Source of the DNA: Streptomyces seoulensis
Lineage (GTDB): Bacteria; Actinomycetota; Actinomycetes; Streptomycetales; Streptomycetaceae
Reading direction: 5' to 3'
DNA length: 64,000 bases
Assembly: GCA_013364255.1 (NCBI GenBank)
Contig: CP054936.1
Coordinates: forward strand, 6,714,353-6,778,352
The notes beneath the pieces were generated by a model. That model did not search any database. It saw only the letters and a list, made by a program, of their open reading frames with translations, and was not told the DNA's origin. Every line of letters starts with the position of its first letter. The stretch's first letter is position 1. The position numbers and the translations under genes are program-made. Positions 58,321 to 64,000 of this stretch are shown in pieces.

Positions 58321-59651
58321 CGGGCGCCTCCCAGGGGCAGCGTGGCGAGCATGCCGGGCGTCTGTTCCCGGTCGAGCCGGGCGAGCTGCGCGCCCACCTG
58401 CCGGGCGGCGTCCTCCAACGACCGCCGCGCGGCCACGAGTTCGTCGTCGCTGCGGCCGGTCACCCGCAGGTGCCCGCACAGCGCGGTCTCCTGCCGCTCC
58501 GCCCGCGACAGCGTCAGGCTGAACGTGGTCGCGAGCGCCGGCACACTGGTCAGCTGCGCCACGAGCTGCGCCAACGACGCTCCCTGGCCGCCCAGTTGCG
58601 GCCAGCGGTGGATCCAGTAGGTGGTGTGGCGGCGGTTGTCGCAGCGCCAGCTGCGGCCCAGCTCCTCGGTGCGCCGCTCCCGTACCTCGGTCCGTCCGGC
58701 CTCCGCCGTCACCAGCGGATTGGCGCACGCGGAGGTGGCGAGGGCGGCGGTCAGCTCCTCCTCGTTGAGCACGGTGGCGCGGAAACCGGCGCCGGTCAGC
58801 CGGCTGGCGAGGTGGTCGGTCACCCGGGCCAGGCACTTCTGCGCGCCCTCCAGACCGCCGCCCCGCGCCGCCACCGCGTCCCGGCACAGCTCCGGGTCCA
58901 GCTTCAGCGCGATCCAGGTGATGCGCACCGCCGGGGCGCCCGTCCGGGCCTGCAACGGGGCGTAGTTGGTGACGGCGACCGAGTGCTGCGGCAGGTGCAG
59001 CGCGGGCGCGGGCTGGGTGTGCAGCACGATCTGCGCCGACTCCAGCCGGATCCCGTCCACCTCCAGCGCGTCGCGCACCAGGGCCACCGGCAGCGGCTGC
59101 CGGCCCCGCTCGGCGCGCAGCGCGGCGACGTCGGCCTCCACCTGCACCAGGGCGCTGACGAAGGTGCCGTCGCCGATCATGCCGACCGGCCGCCGGTCGT
59201 GGCCGCCGTAGGAGTGGGTGCGCAGGGTGGGGTCGCATTCGACGACCGGCGCGAGTCCCGGCTCGACGCCCTGGGGCGGCGGCGTGCTCGCGGCCCGCCG
59301 CCTGCGGGCGCGCAGCGCGAGCAGGGTGCCCAGCCACTCCGGCAGGGTGCGGCCGCGGCGGCGGACGAAGGCCAGCGCCACCAGCGCGGCGGCGACCACG
59401 GCGGCCGCGACCAGCGCGACCGTGCCGACCGCCCAGCCGCACAGCACCAGCGCGGCGGCCAGTTCCAGCAGCACGAGCCGCTGCCGGGCCGAGGCGCCGC
59501 CGCTGCCCGGACGCGAGGTCAGACGGGGTGCGGCGAGCGGGCCGGACACACGTGTGCCGGTGCGGGGCGCGCGGGAGCCCGACCGTCCCCCGTCGCCCGA
59601 TCGTGACCCCGATTGCGATCGCGACCGGGTCCGTGCTGCGGAAGCCACCAC
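58317..59651 (-). CDS. eccE: Type VII secretion protein EccE
   Basis: 444-residue membrane protein. A basic Ser/Arg-rich leader is followed by two adjacent transmembrane helices (about 59-80 and 82-98), then a large soluble domain with RRPVGMIGDGTFVSALVQVE and TYWIHRWPQLGGQGASLAQL. Two membrane spans near the N-terminus plus this domain are the EccE layout. EccE sits at the periphery of the ESX membrane complex. The GTG at 59651 follows a GGGGG stretch; longer in-frame starts would extend into the eccB promoter region. Divergent from eccB. Confidence 0.85.
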   Translation of the reverse strand: MVASAARTRSRSQSGSRSGDGGRSGSRAPRTGTRVSGPLAAPRLTSRPGSGGASARQRLVLLELAAALVLCGWAVGTVALVAAAVVAAALVALAFVRRRGRTLPEWLGTLLALRARRRRAASTPPPQGVEPGLAPVVECDPTLRTHSYGGHDRRPVGMIGDGTFVSALVQVEADVAALRAERGRQPLPVALVRDALEVDGIRLESAQIVLHTQPAPALHLPQHSVAVTNYAPLQARTGAPAVRITWIALKLDPELCRDAVAARGGGLEGAQKCLARVTDHLASRLTGAGFRATVLNEEELTAALATSACANPLVTAEAGRTEVRERRTEELGRSWRCDNRRHTTYWIHRWPQLGGQGASLAQLVAQLTSVPALATTFSLTLSRAERQETALCGHLRVTGRSDDELVAARRSLEDAARQVGAQLARLDREQTPGMLATLPLGGAR

Positions 59652-59862
59652 TGCAAAACCCCCGAACTCTCCCGAAAACCCTCGTGCACGGCCCCTTCCG
59701 GGCCCCAGCACCCTACCCGTGCCGCGGGCGGTGCGCCGCAACAGGCATAGTAGGGGCCGGTGCTGACAGCCGAGGCACCAGAGGCAGTCCGGGGGACGGG
59801 CACGGAGCGCGCGCATTCTCCACACCCCCTTCACAGCTCTGCACGGGGAGAGAGCGGAACAG

Positions 59863-61395
59863 ATGGCATCACGGCGGGACGAACTCAACGCCTACACCTT
59901 CGCGAAGCGCCGCATGCTCGCGTCCTTCCTGCGGCCCGCCGCGTCGGGCTCGGAGGAGGGCGCCCCCAAGCCGCTGGGCGCGGTGGTGCCCGGCGTCGTC
60001 GTCGGCGCGGTCGTCCTCGCGGTCTTCGGCGGCATCGGCATGTTCAGTCCGACCGCCCCCAAGGGCTGGGACACCCCCGGCGAACACGTCATCGTCGCCA
60101 GCAAGTCCACGACGCGGTACGTGGTGCTGAAGACGGGCAAGCAGGTGCAGCTGCACCCGGTCCTCAACATGGCGTCGGCCCGGCTCCTGCTGGACCCGGC
60201 CAAGGACAGCGTCATCACCGTCGACGAGAAGGTCCTCGACAGCGGCAAGCCCCCGCACGGCGCCACCATCGGCATCCCCTACGCCCCCGACCGGCTGCCC
60301 GCCCCCGAGGAGGCCGAGGCCGCCAAGCGGTGGGCGGTGTGCGAACGCCCCGGCGCCGGCGGCCGGGCCATCCAGAAGGCGGCGTTCGTCCTGGCCGAGA
60401 AGGACTGGGCCAAGGTCGAGGGCCGCGACCGGACGACCGGCGGCGACCTGATGTACGTCGTCGCCCCCGACGGCAGGACGCAGTACGTCGTCGACGCGCG
60501 CGGCTACCGCTACCGGCTGGCCGACCCGGCCGGCACGGAACTCCTCAAGGCGCTCGACACCCAGGGCCGCGCACCGCAGCGCGTCTCGCAGGAGTGGCTG
60601 GCGACCTTCCACAAGGGCGACGACATCGTCGTCCCGCACATCGACGGCGCCGCGGGCGCCAAGGCCGGCGCGTTCAGCGGCCTCCAGCAGTACGACCAGT
60701 ACGACAAGATCGGCATGGTCATCAAGGCGTACGACGGCCGGCGCATGCAGTACTACGTGGTGCTGCGCGGCCGGGTGGCGCGGATCTCGGAGTTCACCGC
60801 CACCCTGCTGCTCAACAGCCGCCAGCTGGTGGACGTCGGGCAGGCGGGCGAGGCGCAGCAGGTCAGCCCCGGCGCGGTCACCGACAGCACGACGTTCGAG
60901 GGCGACAAGACCTGGCCGGCCTACAAGCCGCGGACGGTCAACGACGGCGGCGCCGCCGCCGGCGGCCGCGACACCGTCTGCAACGTACTGCGCTCGGTCG
61001 ACGGACACGGCACGACCACCCTGTCCACCTGGGCCGGCGCCGACTTCCCCGCCGACCTGCCCACCGGCTCCTCCAGCGCGTACGTCACCGCCGGCTCCGG
61101 CCTGCTCTTCCGCCAGTTCCAGGGCACCGAGACCCAGGCGGGCGGGGTCTTCCTGGTCACCGACACCGGCCTGCGCTACGCCCTTCAGTCCAACAGCGAC
61201 AGCGCCACCGACGACAAGGGCATCGGCACCACCGCCCAGCAGCGCAAGGACGCCCTCAACGAGGCGAAGATCGCCCAGACCCGGCTGGGGTACGCCAAGG
61301 TCAACCCCACTCCCGTCCCCATGGAGTGGTCGACGTTCCTGCCGACCGGACCGCGCCTGTCGGAGGCGGCGGCCCGCCAGCCGCAGGGCTCGTAG
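59863..61395 (+). CDS. eccB: Type VII secretion protein EccB
   Basis: 510-residue core subunit of the ESX membrane complex. The N-terminal MASRRDELNAYTFAKRRMLA is diagnostic, followed by one transmembrane helix (about 37-60) and a large extracytoplasmic domain. Two Cys (CERPG and DTVCNVLRS) could form a disulfide, as in mycobacterial EccB. ATG at 59863 with GGGAGAGAG upstream. Twenty base pairs separate it from the mycosin gene. Confidence 0.95.
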   Translation: MASRRDELNAYTFAKRRMLASFLRPAASGSEEGAPKPLGAVVPGVVVGAVVLAVFGGIGMFSPTAPKGWDTPGEHVIVASKSTTRYVVLKTGKQVQLHPVLNMASARLLLDPAKDSVITVDEKVLDSGKPPHGATIGIPYAPDRLPAPEEAEAAKRWAVCERPGAGGRAIQKAAFVLAEKDWAKVEGRDRTTGGDLMYVVAPDGRTQYVVDARGYRYRLADPAGTELLKALDTQGRAPQRVSQEWLATFHKGDDIVVPHIDGAAGAKAGAFSGLQQYDQYDKIGMVIKAYDGRRMQYYVVLRGRVARISEFTATLLLNSRQLVDVGQAGEAQQVSPGAVTDSTTFEGDKTWPAYKPRTVNDGGAAAGGRDTVCNVLRSVDGHGTTTLSTWAGADFPADLPTGSSSAYVTAGSGLLFRQFQGTETQAGGVFLVTDTGLRYALQSNSDSATDDKGIGTTAQQRKDALNEAKIAQTRLGYAKVNPTPVPMEWSTFLPTGPRLSEAAARQPQGS

Positions 61396-61415
61396 CGGCC
61401 GGAGGAGACGCACTC

Positions 61416-62681
61416 ATGCTGAAGGCACACGCCCGCCGCCGCGCGGGGACGCCCACCCGGGCCGCGGTCGTCGCCGCGGCCACCGCGCTCACCGCGGCCA
61501 CCTCGGTCCTCGCCCTGCCCGCCGCCGCCCACGCCGACGACGGCCAGTGCACCTTCCCGTCGAAGCCGTACACCGGCCGGCCCTGGGCCCTGCAACGCGT
61601 CAACCTCGACGAACTGTGGGCGCTGTCCACCGGCAAGGGCGTCCGGGTCGCCGTGATCGACACGGGCGTCGACGTCAAGAACCCGCAGCTCAAGCAGGCG
61701 GTGGACGCGTCCAAGGGCATGAACAACCTGCCCCCGAAGAACGCCAGGGGCGAGAAGATCGAGCGCGGCGACGCCCACGGCACCACGGACACCGTGGGCC
61801 ACGGCACCCGCGTCGCCGGCATCATCGCGGCCCGCCCCGCCAAGGGCACCGGCTTCGTCGGCCTCGCCCCCGACGCGACGATCATCCCGATCAAGCAGAA
61901 CGACGCGGAGGGCGACGGCACGGCCAAGACCCTCGCGGACGCCATCCGGCACGCGGTCGGCGCCGGCGCCGACGTCATCAACATCTCCCAGGACACGGCG
62001 AACGCCGTACGCCCCGACTCCGCGCTCGAACAGGCCGTCGACTACGCCCTCGGCCACCAGGTCGTGGTCGTCGCCTCGGCCGGCAACGACGGCCTCGGCG
62101 GCACCGTCCAGATCACCTACCCGGCGTCCTACGAGGGCGTCCTCGCGGTGGCTGCCTCCGACCGCAACAACGAGCGCGCCGCGTTCTCCCAGTCCGGCGA
62201 GTTCGTCGGCGTGGCCGCACCCGGCGTGGACATGATCTCGACGGTCCCCGGCGGCGGCCACTGCTCCGACAACGGCACCAGCTTCTCCGCGCCCTACGTG
62301 GCCGGCGTGGCCGCCCTGCTGAAGTCCAAGTACCCCGACTGGACCGCCCGCGAGATCGTCGCCCAGATCGAGCAGACGGCGGAGCGCTCCATCCCCGGCC
62401 ACGACCGCCTGGTCGGCTGGGGCGTGGTCGACCCGGTCCGGGCCCTCACCGACGTCGACCCGGCCCGCCCGGTCCAGTCCCCCCGCCCCGAGGGCGGCGT
62501 CACCCGTGCCCAGCCCCCCGCCGTCGCCCCCCTCCACTTCGGCGAGACCCCCACCCAACGCAACCACCGCCTGGGCACCTACGTGGCGATCAGCGCCCTG
62601 ATCCTGGTAGCGGCCCTCAGCGGCACAGCGATAGCGGTACGAGACGCCCGCCGGCGGGGGAGGGTGAACGGGGCGTTGTGA
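61416..62681 (+). CDS. mycP: Mycosin, type VII secretion-associated subtilisin-like protease
   Basis: 421-residue S8 serine protease. Signal peptide ending near AHA, then the catalytic triad D82 (VAVIDTGVDV), H129 (GHGTRVAGI) and S289 (GTSFSAPYVAG). A Pro-rich stretch and a C-terminal transmembrane helix (TYVAISALILVAALSGTAIAV) anchor it to the membrane. This is the MycP layout; mycosins cap and stabilise the ESX complex and can cleave secreted substrates. ATG at 61416 with GGAGGAG, just after eccB. Confidence 0.95.
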   Translation: MLKAHARRRAGTPTRAAVVAAATALTAATSVLALPAAAHADDGQCTFPSKPYTGRPWALQRVNLDELWALSTGKGVRVAVIDTGVDVKNPQLKQAVDASKGMNNLPPKNARGEKIERGDAHGTTDTVGHGTRVAGIIAARPAKGTGFVGLAPDATIIPIKQNDAEGDGTAKTLADAIRHAVGAGADVINISQDTANAVRPDSALEQAVDYALGHQVVVVASAGNDGLGGTVQITYPASYEGVLAVAASDRNNERAAFSQSGEFVGVAAPGVDMISTVPGGGHCSDNGTSFSAPYVAGVAALLKSKYPDWTAREIVAQIEQTAERSIPGHDRLVGWGVVDPVRALTDVDPARPVQSPRPEGGVTRAQPPAVAPLHFGETPTQRNHRLGTYVAISALILVAALSGTAIAVRDARRRGRVNGAL

Positions 62682-62705
62682 GGACGCGGCTTTCCGGCGC
62701 GGTCG

Positions 62706-63242
62706 TCAACCGCACCGTGTCTTCGTGGATGCCTGCGTGTAGCGGGTGATCAGACGCTTCATGGCGTCGGCGTCGCGGTGGTCGGAGCCGGTGGCCTGGA
62801 TCGCCGTGAACAGCACCTGGCCCTTGTGCTTGGCGCTGTGGCAGCTGTCGGCCTTGCCGAACGCCTGATGTCCCGAGTAGGCGTACACACCGTCGTCCGT
62901 GTCGTGGTCGGGGTCGTCCAGGGTCATGCCCCGCGCGAACTCGCGTACGGACATGGCGTTCCACCATTCCTGAGAGGTGGTGACGACCAGCTTGCCATCC
63001 ACGGTCACGCCGCACTTGAAACCCTGCGCCGTCGTGGTCGCCTTGGTCGTGAGCCTCTTCCCGGAGGGAAGGAACGCCGAGAGTGCTTGCGCGTCGACGG
63101 ACGTCCCGCACAGGGAGCCCGGCACCGTGTACTCGCGCTTCTGCGTGCTCCCCCCGCATCCCGGCAGAGCGATGAGCAAGGCGATCGCTCCCGACACGGT
63201 GAGGAAGGAGCGACGGTGTGCGAGGGTGCGTGAAAGGTTCAT
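62706..63242 (-). CDS. Small lipoprotein next to type VII genes
   Basis: 178-residue predicted lipoprotein. The signal runs RRSFLTVSGAIALLIALPGC, with the lipobox LPGC near residue 29. The mature domain has several Cys (GSLCGT, FKCGVTVDG, DSCHSAKHKG, KTRCG) and patterns seen in actinobacterial DUF3558-like lipoproteins, but the family is not certain. ATG at 63242; the ribosome site is poor. It lies 22 bp after the partial gene that follows on the same strand, so the two are likely cotranscribed, and it converges on mycP. Confidence 0.78.
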   Translation of the reverse strand: MNLSRTLAHRRSFLTVSGAIALLIALPGCGGSTQKREYTVPGSLCGTSVDAQALSAFLPSGKRLTTKATTTAQGFKCGVTVDGKLVVTTSQEWWNAMSVREFARGMTLDDPDHDTDDGVYAYSGHQAFGKADSCHSAKHKGQVLFTAIQATGSDHRDADAMKRLITRYTQASTKTRCG

Positions 63243-63264
63243 GATCGTCCGATGGGGGAGAGGG

Positions 63265-64000
63265 TCATCCGAAGTTGGTGGTGCTCCCGGGAGCCTGTCC
63301 GTCCAGGACGGCCCGCGCGTTGATGTACCCCTGGCGAGCGCCCTCCCGGGCCCAGGTGTCCACATCCCCGGCATTGGTCAGGTGGTACTTCTCCGCGGCG
63401 CTCTGAGCGCCGAGGCCGACGTACTCGTTGTTCTTGGTGAGGCCGGCCTGCCAACGGTCGCCCATCGCGTCGGCGGCCTCGTCCAGAGCATGCCCTTCGG
63501 CATCCTTGAAGACCTTCTCCAGCACGGCACTGGTGACGGTGCCCGCACCGCCTCCGACCGCGGCTCCGACCCACGGTGTCGCGATGCCGGACGTACCCAC
63601 CCCGACCGCCGTCCCGACCCCGCCGGAGATCCAGTTCTTGTACTGGGACACCGCGTAGTCGTAGTCCTTGTCCTTCTCGGAAGCCGCCTCGCCGAGGGCC
63701 TGCTGGCGTCCGAGTCCGAGGGTTCCCGACACTTCTCCCGAACGTTCGGAGATGTAGTGGACCGTGGTCTGCGGATCCTGAGAGAACCGCTGGTCGGCGG
63801 GCAGCTCGGGGTTCAGGTGGTGATCCATCAACTTGGCCGTGTACGCCTGCTGACCGACCTCGACGGCGGCGTACCCCTCCTCGTTCTGGCCCACGGCGTA
63901 CAGGAACTTCGTGACGTCCGTGTGACCCAGCTCGGCGTCGCTCCCGGCCACCGGGAACAACCGCTCCACGGCCTGCCAGGACTTCGAGTCGGCGTCCCTG
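63265..64000 (-). CDS. C-terminal part of a large type VII locus protein, 5' end missing
   Basis: At least 244 residues, open past the right edge; the GTG at 63969 is internal, because coding sequence continues upstream of it as RDADSKSWQAVERLF. A helical part containing KFLYAVGQNEEGYAAVEVGQ is followed by a Gly/Ala-rich hydrophobic hairpin-like stretch (GGVGTAVGVGTSGIATPWVG) and a soluble end. This pattern is seen at the C-termini of large Streptomyces proteins near WXG100/ESX loci (DUF6571-like), possibly secreted or membrane-active. The identity is tentative because the N-terminus is not in view. Confidence 0.7.
   Translation of the reverse strand, partial: RDADSKSWQAVERLFPVAGSDAELGHTDVTKFLYAVGQNEEGYAAVEVGQQAYTAKLMDHHLNPELPADQRFSQDPQTTVHYISERSGEVSGTLGLGRQQALGEAASEKDKDYDYAVSQYKNWISGGVGTAVGVGTSGIATPWVGAAVGGGAGTVTSAVLEKVFKDAEGHALDEAADAMGDRWQAGLTKNNEYVGLGAQSAAEKYHLTNAGDVDTWAREGARQGYINARAVLDGQAPGSTTNFG

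Overview
The window is chromosomal DNA of a Streptomyces (or very close relative). The support is very high GC with strong third-position GC bias, GTG and even TTG start codons, many 4-bp ATGA gene overlaps, a chitinase with a DasR-type operator, and a gene order I recall from the Streptomyces coelicolor core (polyamine/GABA genes, MEP-pathway genes, proS, the rimP-nusA-infB-rbfA-truB-ribF run, then a type VII secretion locus). No rRNA, tRNA, CRISPR array, transposase or phage gene was seen.

Region 1 (1-19242) is mostly nitrogen and carbon catabolism. The cut-off first gene is an aminobutyraldehyde-type dehydrogenase. It is followed in one direction by a polyamine ABC importer (Tat lipoprotein binding protein, ATPase, two permeases) and a PuuB-like FAD amine oxidoreductase. 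After these come a secreted GH18 chitinase, a PAP2 phosphatase, a membrane protein with ChW-like repeats, gabT on the other strand, a membrane VirD4-like ATPase, a PucR-family regulator and a second aldehyde dehydrogenase. Together they could import putrescine and convert it through GABA to succinate, although substrates are inferred.

Region 2 (19593-33679) holds an acyl-CoA dehydrogenase, a small membrane protein, dxr, an RseP-like site-2 protease and ispG. dxr and ispG are two steps of the MEP isoprenoid pathway. Next are a PAS-GAF-SpoIIE phosphatase, two GNAT acetyltransferases, proS, a degenerate APH-family kinase and a ferritin-like/lipoprotein pair.

Region 3 (33967-46749) is the translation and transcription block: rimP, nusA, rnpM/ylxR, infB, a DUF503 protein, rbfA, truB and ribF. 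A 1411-residue protein is inserted between truB and ribF. It joins a degenerate trypsin-like domain to a STAND-type NTPase and a long helical-repeat tail.

Region 4 (47075-53092) is a five-gene peptide/nickel-type ABC operon on the minus strand (A-B-C-D-F order), with translational coupling at three of its four junctions. Region 5 (53515 to the right edge) is part of a type VII (ESX-like) secretion locus: an EspI-like MinD ATPase, an unknown conserved gene, eccE, eccB, a mycosin protease, a lipoprotein and the end of a large WXG-locus-type protein that runs off the window.

The most interesting items are the pseudo-protease STAND protein, the triply degenerate APH kinase, three overlapping mini-ORFs in the infB leader, an 8-bp tandem array and a 24-bp minisatellite between genes, and the repeat-rich EspI-like ATPase.
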